From: Acidimicrobiaceae bacterium
GTDB taxonomy: Bacteria; Actinomycetota; Acidimicrobiia; Acidimicrobiales; RAAP-2
Reading direction: 5' to 3'
Length of the DNA: 44,671 nucleotides
Assembly: GCA_003133685.1 (NCBI GenBank)
Contig: PKYQ01000014.1
Coordinates: forward strand, 13,919-58,589
Shown piece after piece: positions 24,741 through 35,387 of this stretch. A model generated the notes under the pieces. The model was not told the origin of the DNA, made no database searches, and was given only the letters and a program-made list of their open reading frames with translations. Positions within the stretch are counted from its first letter, which is position 1. The number at the start of each line of letters is the position of its first letter. Position numbers and translations under genes: made by a program.

Positions 24741-25349
24741 GTGCAGTCCTTCATCACCCATTACGGGTACTTCGCCCTGTTCGTCCTCTCGGTGCTCTCT
24801 TCAGCGTGCATCCCGATCCCTTCAGAAGTCGCCTACGGATTCGCCGGTGCGCTCTGCACCGCGGCCGTCACCGGTCACGTGCGCTTCTCACTGTGGGCGG
24901 TGATCGTCGTGGGAACCATCGGCTCGCTCGCGGGCGCGGTCATCGCCTATGAGGTCGGGCGCAGCGCCGGGCGAACGATTGTCGAACGCTGGGGCAAGTG
25001 GCTGCTGCTCTCCTCGAAGGACCTCGACCGCGCCGAGAGCTGGTTCGAGCGCTACGGCTCGGCCTCGGTGTTGCTCGGTCGCGTCATTCCGGTGGTGCGC
25101 AGTTTCATCTCGGTGCCGGCCGGGATGGCCGAGATGAACCGCGCGCGCTTCGCGGTCCTGACGACGATCGGCTCAGCCGTGTGGGTGGCGCTGATCGCCG
25201 GACTCGGTTACGCGGCCGGTTCGAACTGGAAGCACGTGAGTGGCGACTTCCACGCCTCGGAGTACCCGATCATCGCGGTCGTGGTCCTCGGCCTTGCCTA
25301 CGGGCTCTGGCACCGCTGGCGCACGGTGCAACGAGAGAACGCGCGCTAG
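24741..25349 (+). CDS. DedA-family membrane protein
   Basis: DedA proteins are inner-membrane proteins now linked to lipid-carrier or phospholipid flipping. The 202-residue protein has VLSSACIPIPSEV in the first re-entrant region, the family signature GRVIPVVRSFISVPAGMAEM with its conserved arginines, and four to five hydrophobic segments. The GTG at 24741 is needed to retain the first helix (FITHYGYFALFVLSVL). Its ribosome binding site is weak. It nearly abuts a divergent start codon and ends interlocked with the Bcp gene. Confidence 0.85.
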   Translation: MQSFITHYGYFALFVLSVLSSACIPIPSEVAYGFAGALCTAAVTGHVRFSLWAVIVVGTIGSLAGAVIAYEVGRSAGRTIVERWGKWLLLSSKDLDRAESWFERYGSASVLLGRVIPVVRSFISVPAGMAEMNRARFAVLTTIGSAVWVALIAGLGYAAGSNWKHVSGDFHASEYPIIAVVVLGLAYGLWHRWRTVQRENAR

Positions 25350-25810
25350 CTCGACAGCGTTGCCAAGACCTTGTCGGCGTGGCCGTCGGCGCGAACGCCG
25401 TACCAGGCGCGCTCGATCTTGCCGGTCGGCCCAATGACGAACGTCGAGCGGATGACGCCGTTCACTTTCTTGCCGTACATCATCTTTTCGCCGTAGGCGC
25501 CGTAGCTCGTCATGACCTTTTTCTCGGGGTCGCTCAGGAGGTCGAAGGTCAGCCCGTACTTCGTGCGAAAGGCGACGTGCTTCTCGGCACTGTCGGGCGA
25601 TACGCCGAGCACCTTGACGCCGAGCTTTCGAAAGGCCGCGCGACCGTCGTTGAACTGGCAGGCCTCTTTGGTGCATCCGGGGGTGTCGTCGGCGGGGTAG
25701 AAATAAATGACGAATCGTTCACCTGCGAAATCTTTCATCGAAATGGTCTTTCCGGCCTGATTCGCAAGGGCAAACGGCGGCGCCTTCGCACCAATTTCCA
25801 GTCGAGACAT
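25346..25810 (-). CDS. bcp: Bcp-type (PrxQ) peroxiredoxin
   Basis: Bcp reduces hydrogen and organic peroxides with electrons from thioredoxin. The 154-residue protein shows PADDTPGCTKEACQF: Cys46 is the peroxidatic cysteine and Cys51, five residues on, is the resolving cysteine of the alpha-2-type PrxQ subclass. The arginine of the active site lies in IRSTFVIG. The ATG at 25810 has AAGGAG five bases upstream. It ends interlocked with the DedA gene (CTAG, 25346-25349). Confidence 0.93.
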   Translation of the reverse strand: MSRLEIGAKAPPFALANQAGKTISMKDFAGERFVIYFYPADDTPGCTKEACQFNDGRAAFRKLGVKVLGVSPDSAEKHVAFRTKYGLTFDLLSDPEKKVMTSYGAYGEKMMYGKKVNGVIRSTFVIGPTGKIERAWYGVRADGHADKVLATLSS

Positions 25811-25941
25811 GATTCTCCTTTGCTTTTCGCGTCGAAAAACTAACATTTTGTCATAGACTTAGGAAGAAGCTCTAGGAATTGAGCTTGGGCCCACACTTTC
25901 GAACGCCGGTTCCGGGTCCAACCGAGAAACGTCGTTGTCCC

Positions 25942-27192
25942 GTGAGTAGTGAAATCAAGAATTCTGTGCCGCCGGTGCAGGACTCGTACGCCACCAATAA
26001 AACTTTTGCCGAATTGGGCGTGCTGCCCGAGTTAGTCGGGGTGCTCTCTGAACAGGGAATCACTACCGCCTTTCCGATCCAAGCCCTCACGATCAGCGAC
26101 GCGCTCGCCGGTCGTGACGTCTGCGGTAAAGCCAAGACCGGATCAGGCAAGACGCTCGGATTCGGTTTGCCGATGCTCCAGCGGATCTCCGCGGGCGAGA
26201 CCTTCAAGGCCAAAGACGGTGGTCCGGCGCGACCGCGGGCGTTAGTACTCCTGCCGACGCGTGAACTGGCGGTACAGGTGTACGAAGTCCTGAAGCCCCT
26301 CGGGGCGGCGTTAGGTCTCCACGTCAACGCCGTCTACGGCGGGGCCGACATCGAACGACAGGTGAAGTCACTGCGCAAGGGCTGTGACGTCATCATCGCC
26401 ACGCCCGGACGGCTCATCGACCTCGGTGACCGCGGCGAGGTGAATGTTGAGAACCTCGACGTACTGGTCCTGGACGAGGCCGACCGTATGGCCGACATGG
26501 GATTCATGCCCCAGGTGGAGTGGGTCCTTCGACGCATCGCCGAGCGCCCGCACCAGACGCTGTTGTTCTCCGCCACCCTGGACGGCGCGATCGACCGCCT
26601 GGTCAAGCGCTATTTGACCGACCCGGTCTTCCACGAAGTGGCGAGCGACAGCCAGACGGTCTCATTGATGGCGCACCACTTCTTGAACGTCCACCAAATG
26701 GACCGGATCAAGGTCACCGCGACCATTTGCTCGTCCTTCAGTAAGACACTGATTTTCTGTCGCACCAAGCGCGGGGCCGACCGACTGGTCGAACAGCTCC
26801 AAAAAGAGGGCGTCGACGCCGCGGCCATCCATGGGGACCTGCGCCAGAGTCAGCGCGAAAAGGCGCTCGCGGACTTCTCCGGGGACCGTTTGGCCGTGCT
26901 CGTGGCGACCGACGTCGCCGCTCGAGGTCTGCATATTGACGCAGTCGACTGCGTAATCCACTTCGACCCCCCGGAGGACCAGAAGGCCTACCTTCACCGC
27001 TCCGGACGGACCGCGCGCGCCGGCTCGACGGGCGTGGTGGTCTCTTTGTTACTGTGGAATCAAATTATTGAGGCTGAAGTGATTATGCGTCGTCTTGGAC
27101 TCAAGCGGCCGATCGTGGAGGTCTTTTCAAACGATCCACATTTGAAGGACCTGGCCAGCTGGGATCCGACCAGGGAGGACTCAGTACTGTGA
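25942..27192 (+). CDS. DEAD-box RNA helicase
   Basis: All helicase motifs appear in order: the Q motif FPIQ, AKTGSGKT (motif I), PTRELA (Ia), TPGRLIDL, DEAD (II), SATLD (III), IFCRTKRGADRLV (IV), TDVAARGLHIDAVD (V) and HRSGRTARAG (VI). From GTG 25942 the protein has 416 residues with almost no C-terminal extension, the minimal form. An upstream TTG at 25879 would add 21 residues but its ribosome binding site is too close. It overlaps the LmbE gene by four bases, so the two are translationally coupled. Confidence 0.9.
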   Translation: MSSEIKNSVPPVQDSYATNKTFAELGVLPELVGVLSEQGITTAFPIQALTISDALAGRDVCGKAKTGSGKTLGFGLPMLQRISAGETFKAKDGGPARPRALVLLPTRELAVQVYEVLKPLGAALGLHVNAVYGGADIERQVKSLRKGCDVIIATPGRLIDLGDRGEVNVENLDVLVLDEADRMADMGFMPQVEWVLRRIAERPHQTLLFSATLDGAIDRLVKRYLTDPVFHEVASDSQTVSLMAHHFLNVHQMDRIKVTATICSSFSKTLIFCRTKRGADRLVEQLQKEGVDAAAIHGDLRQSQREKALADFSGDRLAVLVATDVAARGLHIDAVDCVIHFDPPEDQKAYLHRSGRTARAGSTGVVVSLLLWNQIIEAEVIMRRLGLKRPIVEVFSNDPHLKDLASWDPTREDSVL

Positions 27193-27929
27193 GCAAGACG
27201 AAGGCGCTACCGGTCTTCAAGTACAACAAATCGATGAAACGTGCACTCGTTGTCGTGGCGCACCCTGACGACGTCGATTTTGGTTCTGCGGGAACCATTG
27301 CAACTTTGACCGCGAAAGGTGTTGATGTCGCGTATTGCCTCGTCACCTCGGGTGACGCCGGTGGTGACGGTTCAACGCTCACTCGTGAAGAGCGATCAGA
27401 GATTCGCGAAATAGAACAGCGCGCTGCCGGTCGTGAGGTCGGAGTGACGAATATCACATTCCTTCGTTGGCCCGACGGTCAGGTGGAGCCCACGTTGTTG
27501 CTCCGTCGCGAAATCGCGCGGGTAATTCGTACACACCGGCCGGACCTCGTAATTACTCAGAGCCCCGAGCGCAACTGGGAGCGCATGCGCGCGAGTCACC
27601 CCGACCACATGGCCTCGGGCGAGGCGACGATGCGCGCGGTTTATCCCGACGCCCGAAATCCTCACGCCTTCCCCGAACTACTTCGTGAAGGTCTGTCGCC
27701 GCACAGCGTGCCCGTTGTCTGGTTGAGCGGGAGCAACGCCACGATGGTCGTCGACATCACGAAGCGATTCAAGTACAAGCATGCGGCCCTCAAGCGCCAC
27801 GTCTCTCAAGTCGGTGACAACAAAGGTCTGAAGAAGATGTTGAAGGAGTGGGCCCGTTCCGTCGCGAAGAACGCGGGCATGGACAAGGGCCGGCTCGCCG
27901 AAGGTTTCAAGGTCGTCATCACCAGTTAG
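27189..27929 (+). CDS. LmbE/PIG-L family deacetylase
   Basis: Zinc-dependent deacetylases of this family include MshB and Mca of mycothiol metabolism. The 246-residue protein has the metal motif AHPDDVDFGSAGT (about residues 25-37) and the third ligand in SHPDHMASGEA. The first 18 residues before KRALVVVAHPDD are extra, and the frame also offers an ATG at MKRALVV. The GTG at 27189 overlaps the helicase stop, which argues for the longer form. Substrate is unknown; mycothiol-conjugate or N-acetylglucosamine derivatives are candidates. Confidence 0.85.
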   Translation: MSKTKALPVFKYNKSMKRALVVVAHPDDVDFGSAGTIATLTAKGVDVAYCLVTSGDAGGDGSTLTREERSEIREIEQRAAGREVGVTNITFLRWPDGQVEPTLLLRREIARVIRTHRPDLVITQSPERNWERMRASHPDHMASGEATMRAVYPDARNPHAFPELLREGLSPHSVPVVWLSGSNATMVVDITKRFKYKHAALKRHVSQVGDNKGLKKMLKEWARSVAKNAGMDKGRLAEGFKVVITS

Positions 27930-27958
27930 TGCGACGCCTGCAGTCCTAGTGTGACGCT

Positions 27959-29662
27959 ATGGATTCCGCGCCCGTCACCCAACGAACACCGATTGGTCAA
28001 CGTCGTGGCGCGAAGGGACTCAACGAGATCTTCATCGGTCTGACCCGCGCAAACTTCTCGGGTCAATTGCTCGCCGGTATCACCTTGTTGGCGATTGCGA
28101 TTCCCGAACAACTCGCCACGTCGCAGTTGGCCGGAGTGCCCGCTTTCACCGCAATGGTCGCGTTCATCACGGCCACTTTGGTCTTTTTCGTCATCGGATC
28201 CAATCCGATCGTCTCGGTGGGGGCCGACTCGACAATTGCGCCGCTCTTCGCCGTGGCGCTCCTTCGACTCGCGCCAGCGTCGTCGGCCGAATACATGGAG
28301 CTGGTCGCCGCGACGGCCGTGGTCGCCGGACTCATCATCATGGCGATCGGACTCTTGAAGCTCGGCTGGCTCGCCGATTTCCTGTCGTTGCCGATCGTCG
28401 TCGGCTTCATGGCCGGGATCGGCGTCATTATCATCACCCACCAACTCCCTCGGGTCCTCGGCGTTCCGTCGGGCGGGGAGTCCTTCATCTCGCGCCTCCA
28501 ATGGATCAGCCACCAGTTCGGCCACGTGAGCACGTGGTCGGTCGTCCTCGCGCTCGGCACGCTCGTGGTCATGGTGGTCGGTGAGAAGCTCAACGCGAAG
28601 TTGCCGTGGGCGCTGGCGGCCGTCTTGGTCGCGACGATTCTCACGGCCGTCGGGTCACTCGCGAGTCACGGCGTGCAACAACTTGGCACCGTGAGCGCCG
28701 GGCTACCGATCTGGCGCCTGCACTGGTTGAGCGGGTCCGAGTGGGGGACGGTCTGCACGACCGCGCTCACCCTGGTGATCGTGATCCTGAGCCAGAGCGC
28801 CGCGACCAGTCGTACCACCGCCGACGACCTCGGTATCGCCGACAACATCAGTCGCGACTTCGTGGGTGTCGGTCTGGCGAACGTCGCGTGCGGACTCGTC
28901 GGTGCCTTCCCGGTCAACGCCAGTCCGGCGCGAACGACGGTGACGAAATTGGCCGGCGGCCGTACGAAACTCGTTTTGTTGGTGGCCGGGCTAGGCGCCC
29001 TGGTGCTCTCGCCGTTCGCCAAGTTCGCGCACATGATCCCCTTGGCGGCGCTGGCGGGCGTGCTCTGGTTCGTCGGTGGCCGACTCATCAAAATCGGCCA
29101 GTTCCGCAAGATTCTCGCGTCGAGCCGATTGGAGTTCGCCTTCGCGCTCGTCTCGGCCCTCGGCGTGATCTTCATCGGCGTCGAGCAAGGTCTCGGGATC
29201 GCGGTGGGACTCGCGATCCTCGATCAGACGTGGCGATCGGCGCGTCCGAGGATGATTGAGTTGGGTCGGCGCACGGGGACCACCAGTTGGGAGCCCGAAG
29301 AAGAGGAAGGCGTCGAGCGCGTCGACCACATCCTCGTCGTGCTCTTCGGGGAGGAACTATTCTTCGCCAACGCCGGCATCTTTCGACGCGAGATGCACGA
29401 CCAGTTAGCGAAATTCCCCGAGACCGAACACGTCGTCATCGACGCCGTCGCGATTGCCGACATCGACTTCACGGGCATGACCGCATTGAGTCAAGTCGTG
29501 GCTGACCTCACGAACGACAAGATCTCAATCTCGTTCGCGCGCGCGAACGCCACCGTGCGCGAACGCCTCACGAAGTCAACGAACGCGGTTATTCATTCAA
29601 TCGCTCTCTTTGACAGCACGGACGCCGCGGCCGTAGCGGCCGAAGCGCAGACGACGCGCTAA
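27959..29662 (+). CDS. SulP-family anion transporter with STAS domain
   Basis: The 567-residue protein has an N-terminal SulP transport core with 10 to 14 membrane segments ([50 protein letters not shown]) and a cytoplasmic STAS domain at about 455-560 ([34 protein letters not shown]). Bacterial SulP proteins move sulfate, bicarbonate or C4-dicarboxylates; the substrate is open. Its TAA interlocks with the aconitase stop (29659-29662). Confidence 0.88.
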   Translation: MDSAPVTQRTPIGQRRGAKGLNEIFIGLTRANFSGQLLAGITLLAIAIPEQLATSQLAGVPAFTAMVAFITATLVFFVIGSNPIVSVGADSTIAPLFAVALLRLAPASSAEYMELVAATAVVAGLIIMAIGLLKLGWLADFLSLPIVVGFMAGIGVIIITHQLPRVLGVPSGGESFISRLQWISHQFGHVSTWSVVLALGTLVVMVVGEKLNAKLPWALAAVLVATILTAVGSLASHGVQQLGTVSAGLPIWRLHWLSGSEWGTVCTTALTLVIVILSQSAATSRTTADDLGIADNISRDFVGVGLANVACGLVGAFPVNASPARTTVTKLAGGRTKLVLLVAGLGALVLSPFAKFAHMIPLAALAGVLWFVGGRLIKIGQFRKILASSRLEFAFALVSALGVIFIGVEQGLGIAVGLAILDQTWRSARPRMIELGRRTGTTSWEPEEEEGVERVDHILVVLFGEELFFANAGIFRREMHDQLAKFPETEHVVIDAVAIADIDFTGMTALSQVVADLTNDKISISFARANATVRERLTKSTNAVIHSIALFDSTDAAAVAAEAQTTR

Positions 29663-32337
29663 CTCTGGGCGAGGTGGCGCAACACGAAGTTGAGAACGCC
29701 ACCGTGTCGGAAGTATTCAGCCTCGGTGGGCGTGTCGATTCGTAGTCGCACCGCAAAGGTGGTCACCTCGCTATTCGTGCGCGTCGCGCGCAACGTCACC
29801 GTCGGCACGGTCTCGCCACGGTTCAGCGCGTCGAGACCTTCGATCGCGAAGGTCTCCGTGCCGTCGAGGTCGTAGGTCGCGGCACTGTCGCCGCTCTGGA
29901 ACTGCAGCGGCAGCACGCCCATGCCCACGAGGTTGGCGCGGTGGATGCGTTCGTAGCTCTCGACGAGCACGGCCTTGACGCCGAGCAGCTTGGTGCCCTT
30001 GGCGGCCCAGTCGCGACTCGATCCGGTGCCGTACTCCTTGCCGGCGATGATCATGAGCGGCGTGCCTTCGGCCTGGTAGGCCATCGCGGCGTCGAAGATC
30101 GACATCTCGGTGCCCTCGGGGAGTTTCAGCGTCACGCCGCCTTCGGTCCCGGGCGCCATCTGGTTGCGGATGCGGATGTTGGCGAAGGTGCCGCGCACCA
30201 TGATCTCGTGATTGCCGCGACGCGTGCCGTAACTGTTGAAGTCGGCCGCGATGACGCCGCCGTCGATCAAGTACTTCCCGGCCGGGGACGACGCGCGAAT
30301 GTTGCCGGCCGGTGAGATGTGGTCCGTCGTCACCGAGTCGCCGAGCTTGGCGAGGATTCGGGCGCCCGAGAAGTCTGTGACGACGCCCGGCTCCATCGTG
30401 AGACCGTCGAAGTACGGCGGGAGCTTCACGTAGGTCGACTTCGTGTCCCAGGCGTAGGTGACGGCGTTGGTCGTCGGCACCTTCTGCCAGCGCTCGTCCC
30501 CGCTAAAGGCGCTCGCGTAGCGCTCTTCGAACATCGTCGGCGTGATCGAGGAGCGCACGGCCTCGGCCACCTCGGCGTCGCTTGGCCACAGGTCCGACAG
30601 ATAGACCGGCTTCTCGTCGGTGCCGACGCCGAGCGGCTCGCTGGCGAGGTCGATATCCATCGTCCCGGCGAGCGCGTACGCGACGACGAGCGGAGGGCTC
30701 GCGAGGAAGTTCTGCTTGACGTCGGGGTGGATGCGACCTTCGAAGTTGCGGTTACCGGACAGCACCGACACGACCGAAAGGTCGTGCTCGTTGACGGCTT
30801 CGGAGACTCCGGCCAACAGCGGGCCGGTGTTGCCGATGCACGTCGTGCACCCGTAGCCGGCGAGGTAGAAACCCAAGGCGTCGAGGGACTTCACGAGATC
30901 GGCGCGCTCGAGGTAATCCATGACGACCCGGCTGCCCGGGGCGAGCGACGTCTTCACCCACGGCTTCACGTTCAGCCCGAGTTCGACGGCGCGCTTGGCG
31001 ACGAGACCGGCGGCCACCATCACCGACGGATTGGAGGTGTTGGTGCACGACGTGATCGCCGCCACGACGACCGCGCCTTCGCGCAGTGTCTCGGCCATTT
31101 CGACGCCGTGCACTTCTAGGGGTTCACGCCCGAGGGCGCCGAGGAACGCGCCGCGGGTGCCCGAGAGCGACACCCGGTCCTGCGGACGCTTGGGCCCGGC
31201 GAGACTCGGCTCGACTGAGGTGAGGTCGAGTTCGACGTACTCGGAGTAGATCGGCTCGAGCGCGGCGTGATCGTGCCAGAGACCCTGGACCTTGGCGTAC
31301 GCCTCGACTAGGTCGAGTTGCTCCTTCGTTCGACCGGTGAAGGCGAGGTAGTCGACGGTCAACTGGTCGATCGGGAAGATGGCGCAGGTCGCGCCGTACT
31401 CCGGTGACATATTGCCGATCGTGGCGCGCGTCTCCAAAGAGAGCGACGCCACGCCGGCCCCGTAGGCCTCGACGAACTTGCCGACCACGCCGTGCTTGCG
31501 CAACAACTCGGTGATCGTGAGAACGACGTCGGTCGCGGTCACGCCTTCGCGCGGGGCGCCCGAGAGTCGTAGTCCGACGACCGGCGGAATCAACATCGAC
31601 GTCGGTTGACCGAGCATTCCCGCTTCAGCCTCGATGCCGCCCACGCCCCAACCGAGCACGCCGAGGCCGTTCACCATGGTGGTGTGCGAGTCGGTGCCGA
31701 CCAGCGTGTCGAGGTAGGCGACGCCGTCTTGTTCGAAGACGACGCGCGCGAGGTGTTCGAGGTTGACCTGGTGACAAATGCCCATGCCTGGAGGCACGAC
31801 GCGGAACTTCTCGAACGAACTCTGGGCCCACTTCAAGAACGTGTAGCGCTCGACGTTGCGTTCGTATTCGATCGCGACGTTCTGCTCGAAGCTCTCGGAG
31901 GTGCCGGAACGCTCGAGGATCACTGAGTGGTCGATGACCATTTCGACTGGGACCAGGGGGTTGATCTTGTTCGGGTCACCGCCCAACGCGATGATCGCGT
32001 CGCGCATCGACGCCAGGTCGACAACGGCAGGCACGCCGGTGAGGTCTTGCATCAGGACGCGCTCGGGCGTGAAGGCGATCTCCTTGGCGTCTTCGCCGGC
32101 GGCCTCGCCGTGGCGTGAGGGATGCTCGCCCCACCTCGCGAGGGCTTCGATGTCGGCGGCGTTGACCTTCACGCCGTCTTCGTGTCGAAGGAGGTTCTCC
32201 AAGAGCACCTTGATCGAATAGGGAAGTCGGTCGACGCCGAGCGCCGAAAGTGCGTCGGAGCGTAGTGAGTGGTAGGTGAGTTCTCGGCCCTGCACGTTGA
32301 GCGTCATCTTGGAGCCAAAGGAGTTGAGTGAGTTCAT
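29659..32337 (-). CDS. acnA: Aconitate hydratase (AcnA type)
   Basis: Aconitase interconverts citrate and isocitrate using a [4Fe-4S] cluster. The 892-residue protein matches the cytosolic AcnA/IRP form in length. The three cluster cysteines are in [12 protein letters not shown] and [12 protein letters not shown]. Active-site segments [38 protein letters not shown] and [15 protein letters not shown] are intact. The ATG at 32337 is preferred to a longer frame because the protein starts there as in homologues. It is divergent from argS with 82 bp between. Confidence 0.95.
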   Translation of the reverse strand: MNSLNSFGSKMTLNVQGRELTYHSLRSDALSALGVDRLPYSIKVLLENLLRHEDGVKVNAADIEALARWGEHPSRHGEAAGEDAKEIAFTPERVLMQDLTGVPAVVDLASMRDAIIALGGDPNKINPLVPVEMVIDHSVILERSGTSESFEQNVAIEYERNVERYTFLKWAQSSFEKFRVVPPGMGICHQVNLEHLARVVFEQDGVAYLDTLVGTDSHTTMVNGLGVLGWGVGGIEAEAGMLGQPTSMLIPPVVGLRLSGAPREGVTATDVVLTITELLRKHGVVGKFVEAYGAGVASLSLETRATIGNMSPEYGATCAIFPIDQLTVDYLAFTGRTKEQLDLVEAYAKVQGLWHDHAALEPIYSEYVELDLTSVEPSLAGPKRPQDRVSLSGTRGAFLGALGREPLEVHGVEMAETLREGAVVVAAITSCTNTSNPSVMVAAGLVAKRAVELGLNVKPWVKTSLAPGSRVVMDYLERADLVKSLDALGFYLAGYGCTTCIGNTGPLLAGVSEAVNEHDLSVVSVLSGNRNFEGRIHPDVKQNFLASPPLVVAYALAGTMDIDLASEPLGVGTDEKPVYLSDLWPSDAEVAEAVRSSITPTMFEERYASAFSGDERWQKVPTTNAVTYAWDTKSTYVKLPPYFDGLTMEPGVVTDFSGARILAKLGDSVTTDHISPAGNIRASSPAGKYLIDGGVIAADFNSYGTRRGNHEIMVRGTFANIRIRNQMAPGTEGGVTLKLPEGTEMSIFDAAMAYQAEGTPLMIIAGKEYGTGSSRDWAAKGTKLLGVKAVLVESYERIHRANLVGMGVLPLQFQSGDSAATYDLDGTETFAIEGLDALNRGETVPTVTLRATRTNSEVTTFAVRLRIDTPTEAEYFRHGGVLNFVLRHLAQS

Positions 32338-32419
32338 GGCTCCATTCTGCCGTGTTCGTCGCGTGAGCGTTTCACCTCGTGGGCGATGCCGTCGCGGTCC
32401 AAGTGCGAGACTTGAGTCC

Positions 32420-34135
32420 ATGACGTCGACCTACGACACGCTTTCGTCACGGCTGCAGGGCGCGTTCGACACTCTCGAAGCAGGCGCCGACCCGGTCCTT
32501 CGCACGTCGGATCGGAGTGACTATCAGGCGAACGGCGTCATGGCGCTCGCCAAGCGCCTGGGACGTTCTCCGCGTGACGTCGCCGAGGAGATTGTGGATC
32601 ACGCCGAATTGAGCGGTATCGCCACCGTCGAGATCGCCGGGCCCGGATTCTTGAACCTGACCCTGAGTCCGGAGTTTCTCGGGAAACAGCTCACGACGTT
32701 GCGCGCCGACGATCGTCTCGGAATCGAGGCGGCGACCACGACCAAGACCGTCGTCATCGACTACTCCGCGCCCAACGTCGCCAAGGAGATGCACGTCGGC
32801 AACCTCCGTTCGACGGTCATCGGCGACGCTCTCGCGCGCATGTACCGCTTCGCCGGACACCGCGTCATTGCCCGCAATCACGTTGGCGACTGGGGCACGC
32901 CGTTTGCGATGTTGATCGAACACCTCTTGGACCGCGAGGAGGGCAACGGCGCGACGTTCTCGATCGGCGACCTCGACGGTTTCTATAAAGAGGCCCGCAC
33001 CAAGTTCGACGCCGACGATTCGTTCAAGGAACGTTCGCGCGCGCGCGTGGTCGCGCTGCAATCGGGTGACCCCGAGACGTTGCGTCTCTGGCGCGTCATC
33101 GTCGACCAGTCGATTGCCTACCTCGACCTCGTCTACCAAGACCTCGGCATCACGCTCACGGTCAATGACGTCGTCGGTGAGTCCTTCTACGACAGCATGC
33201 TGAGCGACGTCGTCGCCGACCTCTCCGCCGCGGGACTGATCGTCGAGAGTGGTGGCGCACTGTGCGTCTTTCCTCCGGGATTCACGAATCGCGACGGCGA
33301 GGCGTTGCCGCTCATCGTTCGAAAGAGTGACGAAGGATTCGGATACGCCGCGAGTGACCTCGCCGCCGTGCGTGACCGGGTCGACAACCTGCACGCCGAC
33401 GAGATGCTCTACGTCGTGGGCGTGCCGCAAGCCCAACACTTCGAGATGGTCTTCGCCGTCGCTCGCCTGGCCGGTTGGTTGCCCGAGCGCGTGCGCTGTG
33501 AGCACGTGACCTTCGGCAACGTGCTGGGCCCGGATCGCAAGATGTTCAAGTCGCGCAGTGGCGAGACCGTCAAGCTCGCGTCGCTGCTCAACGAGGCGAT
33601 TGAACGCGCCGACGCGGCACTGAAAGAGCGCAACACCGATCTCGACGAGACGGCGAGGACGAAGTTGGCCGTCGAGATCGCGCGCGCGGCGATCAAGTAC
33701 GCCGATCTCTCGACCGATCGCCATCACGATTACATCTTCGACCTCGATCGCATGATCGCCTTCGAAGGCGACACCGGTCCGTATCTGCAGTACGCGCACG
33801 CGCGACTTCGATCGATCTTTCGTCGTCTGGGTGCGCCCTGGGAGTCGACGGCCGTCGCGTTCTCACTTGACACTCCGCAAGAACACCACTTGGCGCTCGG
33901 CCTGCTCGCGTTTCCCGAAGCCTTCGAAGCCGCGCTCGCCTCGCTGCAACCGCATCGACTCTGTGTCTATCTCTTCGATCTGGCGCAGCGCCTCACCGCC
34001 TTTTACGACGCCTGTCCGGTGCTGATCTCCGAAGGGGCGTTGCGCGATCAGCGACTGGCGCTGTGCGACCTCGCCGAGCGAACGCTCTCAATCGGACTCT
34101 CGGTGTTGGGTATCGACGCGCCGGAAAAGATGTAA
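32420..34135 (+). CDS. argS: Arginyl-tRNA synthetase
   Basis: ArgS charges tRNA-Arg. The 571-residue protein has the Arg-N additional domain (about 5-90), the class I HIGH motif as [16 protein letters not shown], the KMSKS-like loop [11 protein letters not shown] and the DALR anticodon domain at the C-terminus ([12 protein letters not shown] onward). The ATG at 32420 gives a normal N-terminus; frame upstream of it is open but reads into the aconitase promoter. It is an essential single gene with no operon partner, 79 bp before the alcohol dehydrogenase. Confidence 0.95.
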   Translation: MTSTYDTLSSRLQGAFDTLEAGADPVLRTSDRSDYQANGVMALAKRLGRSPRDVAEEIVDHAELSGIATVEIAGPGFLNLTLSPEFLGKQLTTLRADDRLGIEAATTTKTVVIDYSAPNVAKEMHVGNLRSTVIGDALARMYRFAGHRVIARNHVGDWGTPFAMLIEHLLDREEGNGATFSIGDLDGFYKEARTKFDADDSFKERSRARVVALQSGDPETLRLWRVIVDQSIAYLDLVYQDLGITLTVNDVVGESFYDSMLSDVVADLSAAGLIVESGGALCVFPPGFTNRDGEALPLIVRKSDEGFGYAASDLAAVRDRVDNLHADEMLYVVGVPQAQHFEMVFAVARLAGWLPERVRCEHVTFGNVLGPDRKMFKSRSGETVKLASLLNEAIERADAALKERNTDLDETARTKLAVEIARAAIKYADLSTDRHHDYIFDLDRMIAFEGDTGPYLQYAHARLRSIFRRLGAPWESTAVAFSLDTPQEHHLALGLLAFPEAFEAALASLQPHRLCVYLFDLAQRLTAFYDACPVLISEGALRDQRLALCDLAERTLSIGLSVLGIDAPEKM

Positions 34136-34214
34136 GTCGCCGGGCTCGCCATCTTCACCTTGTCATCGGTAGAGTGACATCGCGGGTCGAAGGGCCCGTC
34201 GAACGGGGGAAGTT

Positions 34215-35366
34215 ATGGACGTCAGGGCCTCAATTCTTAGTGAAGTACACGGTCCTTGGCATACCGAGACCATCGAGATCGACGATCCTCACCCGTACGA
34301 GGTGCGCGTCAAGATGGCGTACTCGGGGATGTGTCACTCGGACTTGCACCTGCAGACCGGCGCGCTGTCACAAGCTCCCGTCGCCCTGGAGATGATCTCG
34401 GGGCGTCCGACGATGTTCCCGATCATCGGAGGACACGAAGGTTCGGGCGTCGTCGAGGCCGTCGGCGACGGCGTGACGTCGGTCAAGGTCGGCGACCACG
34501 TGGCGACGTCATTCATCCCCTCGTGTGGCAAATGCGAATACTGCGTCTCCGGGCGCCCGTACATCTGTGACATGGCCGCGGGCACACTCGCCGGTCCGAT
34601 GATCTCGGATGGCACGTGGCGCCACCACCTCGGCGACACCAACGTCAATCGAATGTGCAACCTCGGTACGTTCGCCGATTACATCGTCGTCCACGAGGCG
34701 TCGGTGATCCGCGTCGAACCGTGGTACGACCTCCGAGCCGCCGCACTCCTCTCGTGCGGCATCTCGACCGGCTTCGGAGCCGCCGTCAGTCGCGGTGGTG
34801 TGAAGCCCGGTGACGTGGTCGCGGTGATCGGCTGTGGCGGCCTCGGATCGGCCGCAATCCAAGGTGCCCTGCACGCCGGCGCGCGCGCCGTGGTCGCGAT
34901 TGACACCAATCAGTCCAAGATCGACCGCGCCATGAAGATCGGCGCCACGCACGGTTCGACGACGACGCTCGAGGCCGCGTTCACGATCCTTCCCGACCTG
35001 ACGTGGGGCAAGAACTGTGACGTCGTGATCATCACGGTCGGCGAAGCCACCAGTGAGATCATCGAGCAAGCTCGTTCCATCACCGCCAAGGGCGGTGTGG
35101 TGGTCGCCGCGGGCCTCGCGGCGTGGGATCAGACGTCTGTCGAACTCAATCTCTTCATGTTCTCGATGATGAATCAGGAACTGCGTGGGACCGTGTTCGG
35201 TTCCGAGGCGCCGCGCATTCAAATTCCTCGACTCCTTCGACTCCATAATGAAGGCAAGTTCATGATCGACGAACTGGTCACGCAGGAGTATTCACTTGAC
35301 GAGGTGCAAAAGGGCTACGACGACCTGGCATCCGGCGAGAACATCCGCGGGGTCATTCGGTTTTGA
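34215..35366 (+). CDS. NDMA-dependent (mycofactocin-associated) zinc alcohol dehydrogenase
   Basis: These nicotinoproteins keep NAD(H) bound and hand electrons to an external acceptor, in vivo mycofactocin, in vitro the dye NDMA. The 383-residue medium-chain dehydrogenase has the catalytic zinc Cys40 in GMCHSD, GGHEGSGVVEAVGDGV, the structural zinc set CGKCEYCVSGRPYIC and the Rossmann motif GCGGLGSAA. A family-typical insertion follows the zinc lobe (MISDGTWRHHLGDTNVNRMC). The ATG follows GGGGGAAG. TGTCA-N9-TGACA at 34161-34179 is a possible operator. It stands immediately beside the mycofactocin biosynthesis genes, which supports the assignment. Confidence 0.9.
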   Translation: MDVRASILSEVHGPWHTETIEIDDPHPYEVRVKMAYSGMCHSDLHLQTGALSQAPVALEMISGRPTMFPIIGGHEGSGVVEAVGDGVTSVKVGDHVATSFIPSCGKCEYCVSGRPYICDMAAGTLAGPMISDGTWRHHLGDTNVNRMCNLGTFADYIVVHEASVIRVEPWYDLRAAALLSCGISTGFGAAVSRGGVKPGDVVAVIGCGGLGSAAIQGALHAGARAVVAIDTNQSKIDRAMKIGATHGSTTTLEAAFTILPDLTWGKNCDVVIITVGEATSEIIEQARSITAKGGVVVAAGLAAWDQTSVELNLFMFSMMNQELRGTVFGSEAPRIQIPRLLRLHNEGKFMIDELVTQEYSLDEVQKGYDDLASGENIRGVIRF

Positions 35367-35386
35367 CCAGTACACGGATGTTCTCG
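35336..35386. repeat. 12-bp inverted repeat across the alcohol dehydrogenase stop
   Basis: CGAGAACATCCG (35336-35347), inside the last codons of the dehydrogenase, is perfectly complementary to CGGATGTTCTCG (35375-35386). The 27-base loop contains the TGA stop. The right arm lies directly at the border of a GNAT gene remnant. It could form a terminator-like stem (no T-tract) or mark the rearrangement that truncated the GNAT gene. Confidence 0.6.
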
Positions 35387-35387
35387 A

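Noticed and set aside
32447-33799. Minus-strand open frame of 450 codons opposite argS
   Set aside because: Composition is that of a mirror frame (many Val, Arg, Asp, His) and it lies wholly inside argS.
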